From Serinus canaria (taxonomy: Eukaryota > Chordata > Aves > Passeriformes > Fringillidae): a stretch of 64,000 nucleotides of DNA. Where the stretch lies: NCBI RefSeq assembly GCF_022539315.1, contig NC_066313.1, positions 72,357,934 through 72,421,933 on the forward strand, given 5' to 3'. Position numbers and translations under genes: made by a program. The notes beneath the pieces were generated by a model. It did not search any database and had not been told where the DNA came from. It was given only the letters and a program-made list of their open reading frames with translations. Of this stretch, positions 1 to 11,800 are shown in pieces. How positions within the stretch are numbered: the stretch's first letter is position 1; every line of letters begins with the position of its first letter.

Positions 1-172
1 TTGCTAAAGTGTAGAATATCACCAGGTCTCTCAGGGAGAGGCTTGACTGCCAGTGCACTTAGGGATGTTCTGGACAATAACTTTTCTGTCATAGTACACC
101 TTTCCGTACTTTAATCTCCCACTTGAAACATGGTCATAGTGCCTAAAAGTAGTTTGAAAAGGAAATCATAAT

Positions 173-915
173 CAGTTGTTGACTGCTGGGGCGATAATTA
201 GTCGCCAGGCGACGACAACAACGGGGGCGCGACAGATCCCCCTCGCAAGCTCCTCTGCAAATCCCAGCTCCCAGCAGTGGTTCGGCGCAGGAACAAAAGG
301 CAGCAGCACGGGTCTTGGGGGTAAAGCAGGGATGGCTTTATTTACCCATGGTGAGGACCCAAGATCTCAAGACACCAAGACCCCAAAACAAAGACTTGAG
401 GCAAACAAGAGCTTTTATAACTTCACTCAGAAGGAGGGGTCTTAGGGTAACGAGCCAATAGGGGTATGGTTGGGGAGGGGTTGAAGGCAGGACATTTTAC
501 ACTTAAACCAATAAAGGAGCAATAGGGAGGAACCTAACTTGGGTAAACCAATAGGGTGCTAAAAGACACAGGATAGACAGGGAGTTTTCCAGAAGAGAGG
601 GCAGGTTCAAAGGAGGATTGACACTCTGGGGGAGGAAGGGACAAGAGGGATTGACAACTGGGAAGACTGGGGATCAACCTAGGTAGGGAGTGGCTGGGTG
701 GCAAACAAAGAGATTGACACTTAACTGAACTGAATAACAGTAAGGGAGCAGGTCTAAGTTTAGAAAGACAAGATACAAAATGAGGCGCCTGTGCCTCTCC
801 AAAGGCAGGGGGAGAACAATACAGGGGAATTACAGAACCAACAGATCAAACAGTGAACAAAAAACACAAATTAAGCAGCAACCTGTCAAACAAGGAAAAC
901 ACACTGCAACAGTTG
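173..915 (-). mobile_element. Solo LTR of an endogenous retrovirus
   Basis: On the minus strand this block has the layout of a retroviral long terminal repeat. A TATA-like box (ttataaaag, at 412-420) is followed about 75 bases on by an AATAAA signal (337-342). A GC-richer U5-like part then runs to about 179. The ends are near-inverted (TGTTG and CAACA on the + strand, 177-181 and 907-911). A 6-bp direct repeat, cagttg, flanks the element at 173-178 and 910-915 and is the likely target duplication; the exact ends are ambiguous by one or two bases because the duplication overlaps the terminal repeat. There is no primer-binding site, gag, pol or env next to it, so it is a solo LTR left by recombination. 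Class II (ERVK-like) would fit a 6-bp duplication, but the family was not identified. Confidence 0.75.
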
Positions 916-2194
916 ACCATAAACGTGATGTATTAGTTGTCATCACAAGATAATACAGATTATTTTGTGCTGGAGGAATATCCAGATATTGGATGTGGTG
1001 CTTCAGATCTTCCTGAAGCACCACATCCAAAATGGCTGAATCATACAAGAATTGATGTATTTATTGCTTCTATAGGTTTTCCAACTACATGTACCAAGAA
1101 ATTTGTGATAGCAAATAAAGCATGATTTTCTCTTTTATCAGAGATCTTGAGAGAATCAAAAGTAAACCCAACCAATTGTATTCATAAGTACAACAGAGAG
1201 TAATAGGTAACTTATATGAATATTCATATATTGAGCTCAGAAAATGGGCACCTTGTAATTAATCACTTTAAAACATGTTTATAGAATACAAATATATTAG
1301 TTCTTGGGTTTTTTCCCTAATGCTGATGAAAATGAATAGTACTTGGGGACCAAGTCTGTCTATTAAAGTGATGTGATACATTACCATGCTTGTACAGAAA
1401 TGAGCACAGATGGCGGGTCTATTATTTCTCTAGCAAGAAATTTGTCATCTTTTTTTCCCCAGGATTCAAATCTGAGCAAGACTTGCTTAAGTCAGACTAC
1501 CTCTGTGGGGATTCTTAAAATATTTTTCCCATTACTTGTGCATTAGGAGTTAGAGAAACAGAAAGTGATTAATGCCATATTAAAACTTCAAAATGAATGG
1601 AGTCTCAAACCAAGAGTCTGAGATTTTTATCCCCTACCCAAATAAAGGGAAACAAATTTTGCATGTAAATGTGAGCCTACAGGGATGAAGTTTTGTGTAC
1701 CATGCTCAGATTCCCAATAGCCTGTTTAGCTTCGACAGATCATTTAATTTACATTAGAATACTTGAAGATGTTAGATTTTTAGACATTTGTTAATTAAAC
1801 ACAATTACGTGGAGTATGAAACAACTTATGAGTAATTTATAATTTTTGTAGGCAAAAGATACCATTTCAAGCAGACAAAGAGTGGATTAAACAAAAGTAT
1901 GTTGACTTTCATAATCTTACTTTTATGATAAGAATCAATAAAGCAATATTTCATAAGGTTTTGTCAATGCCTTATTATATCCAAAGAAAGAAAAAAGGTT
2001 TTCAGTCTGCCTTACGATTTGTCAGAGCATATAATTACAACAAACTCAAAGTTAATTGAGAGCTTTTGGTGTCAATTGGTCAAAGCTGGATCACCTTAAA
2101 ATGAAAGCAAATTTAATACGGGTTAGGATTTCCAATAACAAGAAAAATGCAAACTTATACATTCATTTACTTCAATACATTGAGTGTGCTTACA
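916..2194. other. Unique intronic sequence with one hairpin
   Basis: AT-rich intron between the solo LTR and the next LTR-like repeat. Apart from the hairpin at 986-1033 and an 18-bp self-complementary stretch near 1213-1230, I see no gene, repeat family or signal here. Short open frames such as the one around 937-1125 merely run through the hairpin. Confidence 0.6.
986..1033. repeat. Perfect 18-bp-arm inverted repeat (hairpin)
   Basis: Bases 989-1006 are exactly complementary to 1013-1030, with a 6-base loop (atcttc). Allowing one mismatch, the stem extends to 986 and 1033. The stem is GC-richer than its surroundings (ggatgtggtgcttcag). It could be a small RNA hairpin, the closely spaced arms of a deleted mobile element, or a template-switch product; the sequence alone does not decide. 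Confidence 0.85.
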
Positions 2195-2760
2195 TTTGAA
2201 CATTCATTACACACTGTCTCTACCACTTCTTCCTCCTCACACTCTTTCCCTGCTCCAGCACGGAGTCCATCCCGTGGGAGTCAGTTGTCCATGAACTTCT
2301 CTAACTTGCATCTTTTTTACAGCCTGCAGTTCTTCACCAGCTGCTCCAGTGTGGGTTTTTCCACAGGGTGGAGTACATCAGGAACAGGCTCCTCCCAGTG
2401 TGGGTTCTTCCAAGGGTCACCTCCCAGCAAACCTGCTCCAGCACAGACTTCTCTCCATGTGGGTCTACAGGGCTGTTTCTCTCATGGTCTCAGTTTGTCT
2501 CATCCACCTCCTCTTGCTCAGCAGTTTTTTCTCCATTTTAAATCTTTTGTCACAGGAGTTCTACCACCGTCACTGACATGCTTGGGCTTGGTCAGCAGTA
2601 GGTCTGTCTTGGAGCTGGCTGGCATTGGCTCTGCTCTGGGGAAAGCTTCTGGTGTCTGTCCCAGCAGCCACTCCTGCAGCCACCCCTGGGCTTTGCTTTT
2701 GCCAAGCAAACCAAATATATTTTGGACAAAATATTCTCCCAAATCGAATTCCATTTAAAT
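2195..2760 (-). mobile_element. Degenerate ERVL-type LTR-like repeat
   Basis: Read on the minus strand, this block carries the recurring phrase CCCACACTGGAGCAG and its variants (near 2250, 2341, 2390 and 2432 on the + strand: ctgctccagcacgg, ctgctccagtgtggg, ctcccagtgtggg, ctgctccagcaca). It also has the neighbouring segment gccagctccaagacagacc (near 2604-2622). I recognise this arrangement from an abundant avian LTR family, thought to belong to ERVL. No clean TG/CA ends or target duplication were found, and the TATA region is decayed, so this looks like an old, truncated copy. The long open frame on the + strand across it is antisense to the element and is not a gene. Confidence 0.6.
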
Positions 2761-5686
2761 GGCTCTTAGTTTTTGAAATCCAGCTCTTCATTTTCCATAC
2801 GTGATGGTTACTTCTGGTATGTTCCTGTGGGAGAAATCACATCCAGAACCTGGAGGATCAATTTCAAGACTAAAGTCTTGGAATACAAAATTAAAAACTC
2901 TAAAGGGAGTAAAATCTTCTCAAAGCTTGAATTAAAATGCATCACTTCAAAAGTATAAGGATTTTTTAAAGGAGAGAAATATCAACTCCTTTAAGAGTTA
3001 AGGTGGGAATGTGGTAAATATCTAGTAAATTTGATGAACCATAAAACTTTGGAACATGTAATGATTACACCATTACTGGTTCCAAAGTGTTGGTATATAA
3101 GGATTGGTATTTTCTCTATTGACATAAACTTGTATGTTAACTGGGATCTTCTGGAGCCTGTAACAGAAAAAAATATCAGGAGAATGGGATGAAATGTGTC
3201 AGTTTTCACAGAGCAAGGTTTGAAGAATTTGGGGGTAGGCAGTATATTTGGCAAGGCTTTAGGGGGAAAGGTGTAGTGTTCTGTTAGAAAATGAAGGATA
3301 AGGAGCCTGCAGGCAGCAGAAAGCAGGGAAAATAACAAATTAATTCTGTAAGCTCCAGAAAGGATCATGCCAGCTGTTGGTGAGAGAAGAATTAGTAGTG
3401 GGAAAGGAAGGCAGAAATATGCTAAACAGCTCAGGAAAATAAGAAAAAGTAATACCAAGGTTGTTACTACCAGTACCTATTGATCCAAATATTTGTTTAA
3501 AGCAAATAGACTTAAAGATGTGGTGTTATCAAGCACTAGTGTGCTGGTTGTCACTGTTTCAATGCATGTTACCTCTGCTTCAGCTTCTCACCCTTCCCCA
3601 CTCTCAACTGATGAAAGGTGAAGAGGAATTTAGGGAATGTTGACTCTGAAGAAGCTGGAGAACATGATTGAAACTCCTAATATCAGGTCCACTCTCAAGA
3701 CAGCATTACTTTCCCAGCTGCTTTCTCTCATGTGGAAGAAGGGAGTCAGTCCTACAGCAAATACCAGCTGTGCAAGACCTCTGATTTCATTGTAGAAATA
3801 GCTGAAAAAGAAATGATAGTCAGTCTTGAATAAGTCATTGCCAAATAATTCTCAAATGAGTAAAACTAATAAAATTGTAGTCTAGGGAACTTTCAGCTTC
3901 TGCATGATATATTTTTCTTGCATGGTTAGAGAAATGAGTATCATTGAATTAAAAAAAGAGAAAGGGTATTCTTTTTCACAGTTATGCAGTTCACAGGAAA
4001 ATGTGCAATAGTTGGGTTTGCAGCATTTGAAAAAAAGGTGTTAATTGAAAAATTCTGAGTGACAGAAAGTGAGAACACAGATTTTGCATGCTGTGAAACA
4101 GAACAAGACCACTGGATTAAAAGAATAGACATAACCTTCAAGATTTTTTTATAGTGTTATAGTGTGAAGAGAAATTTTGGTGTTGCATTAAACTAGTAGG
4201 TTGAGTTAAACCAGTTGTTTTTTCTGCTCACTGCAGCATTGTTCAGCTGCAATTAATTCTTTCTTTATTTATATATTTTGTTTCATACAAACGACTGCCA
4301 AAGAAATTTTTGGAAGGTTTTTGTGTTTAGTTTTTTCACATTTAGAATTACCAGAAGGTTTGTTGACCCAGCCCAAATTACTGCATTACACAATAGCCCA
4401 AGACTAGCAGGCAGACTGTGGATTTTGTCCACACAAAGCTTTTCCCCATCACTTCAAGCTGGCAAATGGCTCCATTGCTACAAGGCAGCACAAAAAGCTG
4501 TCTGCTGTAAATCAAAGTAACACCTTTTCAAGAATATGAGCCATTCATTTATTCAGGAATATACTAAATCTCATTTAGGGTGAAATTGAAGTAAAGATCA
4601 AGGACAAAATATTGTTGTTATGTGGCAACCTTGTTTTACTGAACTGCATTCATTGTTTAGCATATATGCAAGCTTTTCTGCAGAGCTAAGAGGACCTATA
4701 ATGTTTTCCATAAAACAAATTCTGCAAAATATGAATATGCAGTGTTGTCTGTGCTTATATGTGGATCTAACTGGCAGGAATTAGATATTTCTTTACTCTG
4801 ATAAGGTTATTTCCTTTATTTTCCTTACAGCATAACAGCTGGCAAAATACTTTTGAGACAGAGAGCTACAGAGCTATCCTCTTATAGAGTACACTCAAAA
4901 AATATAGCATATGGAGAGTATTTGCATAATGTACAGTATCTGTGATGAGAAGGTAGATATTCATTTTTTCTTGCATAACTTGAGTATTACATATAATGTA
5001 GTAAGTTGAATGAAGAATTGCTTCTTAATAAGCTACAGAATCCTGCTCGGTGGTTAGTTTATTTACTGTATTTTGAATTTTGATATATTATAAACAATGT
5101 TCTACTTACTCAAGCAGTTCTTTTTTGAATCAGCTTATATCTGGTTTTTTACTTCTTTTTATATATCTACGTATCAAGTTCATTTTGGCCAACTCTTACT
5201 TATATAATTTATGTATTGCTAAATAATTAATGCACAATGTGGCTGTTATCTTTCAATAAATATTCTCTCTGTGCATGCACTCACAAAAACACTAAAAATC
5301 TTCAGGTTTATTTCTGAGCATACAGCGTGTATGGAATCTAGAGTTTGTTTTAAGACCTTTAAATGTCACACATTAAGGCAATCATCATGTCATTGTATTC
5401 AGCAAAGCCAAAATGGACTACAGTCTTTTTACACACACACAAAGAGACATGCACAGGGCTGAATGTTTCATGCTACAAAATGTAGATAACTTTCCTTGTT
5501 AAAGTTTGCATTAAACTTAAAATGCTAATAAATAACAGAACTCTGTGGAATGTAGTAATTATATTTTGTTGTATTTCCTTTTTGTGAAAAACATGCACAA
5601 AACTAATGCATCTCCTTAAAGAGGTATGCTGGTGCCATGAGAGATAATACAAACCAGAAGATGACTGTCTGAGAGTAGAGTAAGTT
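2761..5686. other. Unique intronic sequence
   Basis: AT-rich intron without a recognised repeat family. The 155-codon hydrophobic open frame on the minus strand (2991-3458) has no motif, signal or splice context that I can support, and lies opposite a purine-rich stretch that would generate Leu/Phe/Ser-rich frames by chance. Nothing else is called here. Confidence 0.6.
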
Positions 5687-5724
5687 ACTAAACCATTTTT
5701 ATGTGTGTTTCTGTATTAAACTAG
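5687..5724 (+). promoter_or_regulatory. GPC5: Branch point and splice acceptor of the GPC5 exon
   Basis: The stretch contains tactaaac (5687-5694), close to the classical branch-point consensus, then a T-rich run without AG dinucleotides, ending in ctag at 5721-5724. The spacing of about 30 bases from branch adenine to AG is typical. This AG is the only acceptor in the right place to open the glypican reading frame. Confidence 0.8.
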
Positions 5725-5845
5725 CTATACGCACCGAGTGGTTGGCAGTGGAATCAAAGCTCAGTCTGCAAATCCAGAAGTAAAAGTGAAAGGAACAGAT
5801 CCTGTAATAAGTCAAATTATTGACAAGCTGAAACATGTTATTCAG
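5725..5845 (+). CDS. GPC5: Glypican-5 internal exon (C-terminal linker, penultimate coding exon)
   Basis: This 121-bp exon contributes one base that completes a codon from the previous exon, then 40 full codons, ending exactly on a codon boundary before the donor. The peptide begins YTHRVVGSGIKAQSANPE and ends in SQIIDKLKHVIQ; this is the glypican-5 pattern and is related to the IIDKLKH segment of glypican-3. Glypicans are GPI-anchored heparan sulfate proteoglycans of the cell surface that modulate growth factor and morphogen signalling. This exon lies after the cysteine-rich alpha-helical core and before the serine-glycine glycosaminoglycan sites and the GPI signal, which the next exon should encode. 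It contains no cysteine. Its one SG dipeptide (in VVGSGIK) lacks acidic neighbours, so it is a poor attachment site. It is exon 7 if the bird gene has eight exons like the human gene. Reading frame and splice sites are intact. I assigned it by recalling the family sequence, not by a search. Confidence 0.9.
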
Positions 5846-5851
5846 GTAAGG
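5846..5851 (+). promoter_or_regulatory. GPC5: Splice donor of the GPC5 exon
   Basis: The exon ends cag and the intron begins gtaagg, a near-consensus U1 binding site. The open frame continues for about 29 codons past this point before a stop. The family sequence stops matching exactly at the donor, so the junction is set here. Confidence 0.88.
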
Positions 5852-8800
5852 AGCTTTTTCCTATGGATACAGTATAGTTCTAACTACCACTCTAGTAATG
5901 AAAGTATTCATTTACTGCACCATAAAGGTTAATTCAAGTTTCTGCTGAGTGCACATCCACAGCAAAACACGAGTTGCTCAGTGCCTCACTTCAGTTATTA
6001 AAAATTATTTAGTTAAAAGGCTTGCATATGGTAGATAAGTGTGGGAAGTGAGGCTCTGATAGCTGGGCCATCTGTACCTGCAAGTACCACAACTGGGCAT
6101 TGCAGTGAGCATACAGAAGCACCAACAGGGTGATTTAGGGATATTAAGTGGATGCATATGTTTACATAACAATAAGACCTAATTTCCTTCTTCCCTCTCT
6201 GTTAAATCTTAACAGAGAGTTCTTTCTTAACTTGTATTTGTTTAGATGGCAGATAGAAAACCTAGGAAGTTTGAATGAAACTCACATGCCTGCTAAATGA
6301 GTTGGTGTTAGTCACCTGCTGTGCATATCTGTGAATTGCTAAACTGAAGGCTTACAAGGAAGTCAATTCCAATGTGGTTCTGTACAGTTATATTATTGCA
6401 GTAGGTTTACAGGATAACAGGTATCTCTGGTCACATGCCACATTTATATGCACAGATAGCCAGAACTAGAGGACAGAAACGTAATTCTGTCCAAGACAAC
6501 AGTTATTTTTCCGACAAAAAGACAAAAAAAAAAAAAAAAAGCTCTGTATTTCAGTTTAAAAACACAAGTTTTCACTCTGATCTGAAGGCTTAGTGACCAG
6601 AAAAGTTCTACAGGCATTTTTTGTCAGTGGCCCATTTAACCCAGTGTCCTTTTCTCTGCACTGGTAAAAGGAGAGGCGACTTAGGGAAGCCATGAAGCTT
6701 CTCACTGTTATTGTCTCAACTTCCCTTCTCTACCCCATTTCCCAAACAAGAGAATTAAAGATATTAAATGTCTTCTCCTTGCCTAGTGCATTTATATCCA
6801 TCTGAGGACTTACTTTCATTCTGTTTTTACATCTTCTTGACAGCATTTAAGTACAGCTTTCCACATGGTTTCTGGAGTTGAAATATTACTGATAGTTTCA
6901 CGGTAAAGCCTCTTGGTTCTTACATCTCTAATTGTGAGCAATAACTCTCCTCTGACAACAAAACAAAGAATGCTGAAATAGAAAAAAGTGAAAAAACAGA
7001 AAAAAATTTCTTTTCCATCAGTAGTGTTGTTTTCAGGGAGAAGTGGCATTAGATTTGAAGTTCAAAGAAAATCATTATTCTTTCCTTCTTAAAAGAAATA
7101 TCTTTTTTATCCCTCCAGCTTCAGCATCATGCTTTTGTCTCTCTTCTTTATTAAAATGCCATCTACAGTGGTGGGAAAAATCAATGCAATTTTCACTACA
7201 AGAGATGCTGTGGTTTAATTAATAACTACAAAATACTATACAAAGATAAACTTTCTAAATATTACTTGGTAAGTTCCATCTATAAGAAGTGCTTTCCTCC
7301 TTTTATATTAAAACTGCTCCATATAGTTTATTGTGTTGGTTTCCTCTAGAGACTTGAAGTTGTGCTGTTTTCTCCTTGAGTGAGTACCTAAAAGACTGGA
7401 ATAGAATATTTCCATTATAAAGTATTTCATTTTGAGAGCTTACTTGCCCTTGTCCCTAAAGACTTGAGTGGATCTTGGGGAAGAGGGCATACAATTTACA
7501 TACTGAAATGCTTACCAGCCTCCAAGTATATTTTCCTTCTGTGGGATTGTTTCTTTCCTTGTAGCTCTGAGTATGAAAATAGGGTCAAGGGATAAAGAGA
7601 GCATCAAAATCCTTAGAGACCTGACATATAACTGCTTTTCCCCAGCTGAAGAAGCTGAAAAAAGCTTTCTTCTTCACCATTACTGCTTGGGAAAAGAAGA
7701 TGAGGAGTGTAAATTAGAGATTCAAATACAAAAGATCACCATTTTTTTGTCCTGTGTGATTTGAAAAAACATGAATCACATACTAAACTTTACAATGGGG
7801 CAGAAAATAAGGGGAGCTTAATGGATTGTGGTGATGCCTCAGAGACAGAGTTATACTTAAACCTAACAAACTATCCAAGCTGTATTTCTGAACTTCAACA
7901 TTTTAAATAGCTAATTTAGTAGGAGTAAAACATATTGGTGAAGTTTTCCAAAACCAGTAATTTCTAAAATTTACAGGCTATATACTTTAATTCATCTTTA
8001 GGCTGAAAATAGCAAAAGGGCAGATATTTTTGAGATCCTTTTCTGATCACATTTAATGTTATCTTAGGAAAACAAATCAAGACCATTCTGTCCTGCATAC
8101 AGAAACAGATGGATTTCTTAGCATCTCCTCCATTTTTTCCTGTTGGTTATACAAAGGCATAAAAATCTCAGGCAAAGAATTTGCTTTAAAATACGTAAAT
8201 ATCCAATGTTTAAACTGTATTTTCCAGGTTGTTTCCTGTTAAAAACTCTAAACCCCTGAAATCAACCCCTGACTGCATAAGTGACAATATCTCTTTTCAG
8301 CAGGCTGTGGTTTCTGGGCAGTTCTCTTTTGTGAGAGGCTCACAGTAATCCTTCTTTTTCTGTAAATAGTGGATTTACCAAAAAATCAATAGAAGTTTTT
8401 GATTCTGTTGGACTCCAATGCCTGTAATCTCTGCCCTGGACTCTGCAGGTTTGTATTCACAACAACAAAGTGAAATTAGAGGAACTGATATGAACCAGTC
8501 AGTGCTGAATATGGCTTGAAAAAGTCACCTTCTTCTGTAGAACTCTTTACTGGTACAGACTGGTACTTTTGAGAGTTTTAAATGATGGACCCTTCTCATT
8601 CATTTATCTTCATGGCAGGCAAATTATGGGTTCAGTGCATATCATTTTATGTACTGCAGTCTGCAACTATCTCTCTAACAGGTAATCAAGATAAGCAAAG
8701 TCAATTTCATACAGTGTAAATAGTAATGGGAATTATTTTCCTTTCTTCCCCAATAATTTAAAACTGTAATTAATTCATCATTCCTGCAAGTACAAATACT

Positions 8801-11800
8801 AAGGTTATGAAGTAAGTATGATATTTTGGAGCTGTGATTGCAGGCAATTGGACCTTGGCCTTTCCAGTGTGTTTCTTCTTTTCTAAAAGAATCTCAAACA
8901 AATACTGCCTTTGGAAGTAATAGGCACTACTTGTAGCTTGTATTTACAGGTTAAATAAAGTCTTCCTCACGTTAGGAAATCTTACCATGGCAGAAGATAC
9001 TCCTATGTCTGCCTGTCTAAATTAGGCAGACCAAATCTCTCTCTGGAGATCTCCAGAGGCACCTACCATTAGTGACTATACTGGAAATTTAAATGCTTCT
9101 CTCAAGATAAATGATTTCCAGTTTCTCAGTGCAGTAAAAGGCATGTCTGAATGCATTTGGAGAAGATCCCACCTTGCACTGCTATACCACTAGAGTGCTA
9201 GCTGATATGCATAAAATAATATTTACCTTCTCCAGAAAGGGCTGCAAACTGTCCCTGATGGAATTGATACTTACATTCCTTAATTGAGTAAATGCCATTA
9301 CTTCATATGACATTAAATGCTGATGACAGTCTAATTTTTCCTTTACTACTTGTCATTATTATTGCATGGTGAATGCTCTGTTTCACCATGCTCCCATTTG
9401 CCCATTTACCTGACTCAAAAAGGCTGCAAAAATAGTGAGATGAGACTTTGTTTTGACACTGATTTGGCATGGTGACAGCTAAATTTTCCATCTGCATTCT
9501 TTAAAGCAGAGTCAAGTTAATATGTGTTTTTGTAAGAGCTGTTCAAGTATGAATTGGAAATTGGGGTGGAATATGTTACTTGAATCCTCATCAATCCAAA
9601 ACCATGTTTTGAAATTATTCATACACAAGGTGTGGCACTTGCAATTGTGCCTACTTACTCTAGTGTTATGATAACCACCTGTTATGATTGTTAAAACCCC
9701 CTTTCCTCTTAAACTAGTGCCAACAGCTGTATATATGTCACAAATTAGACATTTTGATTACTTTTTTAATGGCTGAAACACAATTCTTTCTCTTGGAATG
9801 AAGGATTTCTCAAGAGTACAGCATTAGAAAGATACCTAGTTTGACTCACTCTTCAGTAACATGTTATTGGAGACTCACTTTCTAAACTTTTCTTTCCCTT
9901 TCTTCTCTTAAATGCTTTTTGTTGGTATAGTGTAACCTGCAGTTTGTACCTTTCAATAATGGGTAAGTGGGAAGCAAACTTTCCGTGCACTTTATGCAGC
10001 AGCCATTCAACATTCACTGGTAGTAGAATTGCTTTCAGCTGTGTTTGCTCCTAAACTGCCTATTTTTTTTTTTTTGCTGTAGGAAAGACTTCCTCATGAG
10101 TTTGTTTTGTATTTCATATTACAAATGCATATCTAAATGTTAATTTTGCCTTAGATTTTGTTTTTATTGGGGTTTTTTTTACACTTTTTGGTTTCATGTA
10201 AAGTTAGAACAAATCTGCAGGTAAAGAATAGCTCAGTATGTTGATTGGGTTAATTTTTTTCCCCAGAGATTTGTTGTCACTGCCTCTTTTTTAAATTATT
10301 ATTTCTTTCTGGAAGGAATACAATGCTACTGTCTTTTTGAAAGAAAACTCCTGAAGAAATTCTTGTTTTGGCTTGGCATGATAGTAGAGTACTAGTGATC
10401 TAGGGATATCAGGATATTCCTAATTGACAGAGAAGTCTATTTCATATTTGTTTTGCGAGCTGTTCCAGTCTTTTATCCTCTCTGTGGAGAGCTGCCTCTG
10501 ACTGCTGGCTGGTGCCAACAATATGTTAAGTGCTTGACTATTACCACTGCATGTAAAATATTGGCAGAATTCCTGTAAAAACATTAAGCAGTTAGAGATT
10601 AGGTGGGAAATTATTTTCTGAGATTCATACTCCTCCCTTTAAAGTGTACTTCAACTTCCAGCCTCAAAAGTACACAAAAGAGTGCAGGATTGCTGTTGCT
10701 TTTGTATTTCTTGGGAGTGAAAAGGTTTTCTTCACAGTTTTGTGATGATAGTGAAGGTATAAACCCTTTTTGTTGCTCACAAAGGTGGCCTTTCTGTATT
10801 TGTAAGTCAAACACTAAAAGTTACATGAACATTCTGAGATGACTGTATTTCTTGGAAAATTATGTGTAAACTCAAACGTACATATTGTTTACAGGTAGAA
10901 GGCAGGAAAAAAACGTAGTTGGGAGGGTATGCATTTTAGCTGATGCTTCTCCCACTGCTGGGATGCTTAGGAGGTAAATTGAGAAAAACAGTCACCAGCC
11001 ACATAGTCCTTCTGATCAGTAATTTAATTAAAATACTACTAATAGCTTCTCCAGCTTACTCTGTTTTTCACTAACTAGATTACCAGAGTTATTAAGGGCT
11101 AATCAAAGTCCTGTTTATTTAGAACAAATGATTATTTTTGTGAAGTATCTTTTTTAAATAGGATTTATGCTGAAATGAAAAGAGTATACATTGCACAGGG
11201 CTTTCTGAAATTTTTTGTTGTTCAAATTTGTATAAAGCTCTTAATAATGGGCTAATTAAAAAAGAAAAAAAAAACCTTAACCTTTGATTCAATGTTATTT
11301 TTTTTCTTGCATTTCTTATAAATCTTTGCACAGTGCACAGTGAGAAAACATATTTGTTGATACAGCAGGGAGATACTGTCAATTCTTATCCAGTTTTTGA
11401 AGAGAGCAGTAGCAGAGAAAATAAAACAGCCTTTTCTAGCTACTTAGGTGGATATTGAAACTAACTGAAGTACTCATTATGGTGCAGATCCTATCTACAA
11501 AAGTCTATTTTGCACCTAAATTGTTTGCTGTCATAGCTGGTAAAAATTGCTTGTGTTAGGTTTTTTAGCAAAAACAGGACCATTGTTCTACCTTCTCATT
11601 TTTAAGGACAATATAAAGGGAAGGAGAGTTTTGAGATTTTGGAAGAGCCTGGGGTAGCTTCACCTGCTCCTCATAGAGACCACCACGCTGTACACTGTAA
11701 CAGTACATACTTCTTAAATCAATATTCTTATTTCAATAATAATGGATAGAGGAATATTCTCAAACTGACATGCTTGGAAGAACATATTTGGTAAAAGGGA

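Larger units (their letters stand above)
1..5724 (+). other. GPC5: GPC5 intron upstream of the exon (3' part)
   Basis: Everything before the exon at 5725 is read as intron of the glypican-5 gene, because the exon begins directly after a splice acceptor and no upstream coding segment is recognisable. The intron is open at its left end, so its size is at least 5.7 kb. Its 3' end has a branch-point-like tactaaac at 5687-5694, about 30 bases before the acceptor, followed by a T-rich stretch. It holds two LTR-like repeats and one strong hairpin, listed separately. The remainder is AT-rich sequence without a recognised gene. Confidence 0.8.

Noticed and set aside
2147..2758. 203-codon + strand open frame, the longest in the window
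   Set aside because: It is antisense to an LTR-like repeat, is Ser/Pro-rich through the repeated subunits, and has no recognised domain.
2991..3458. 155-codon hydrophobic minus-strand frame
   Set aside because: It lies opposite purine-rich sequence that yields Leu/Phe/Ser codons by chance, with no splice, promoter or homology support.
5846..5932. Continuation of the GPC5 frame past the donor to a stop at 5930
   Set aside because: Similarity to glypican ends exactly at the donor; read-through would give a truncated protein without SG sites or a GPI signal.
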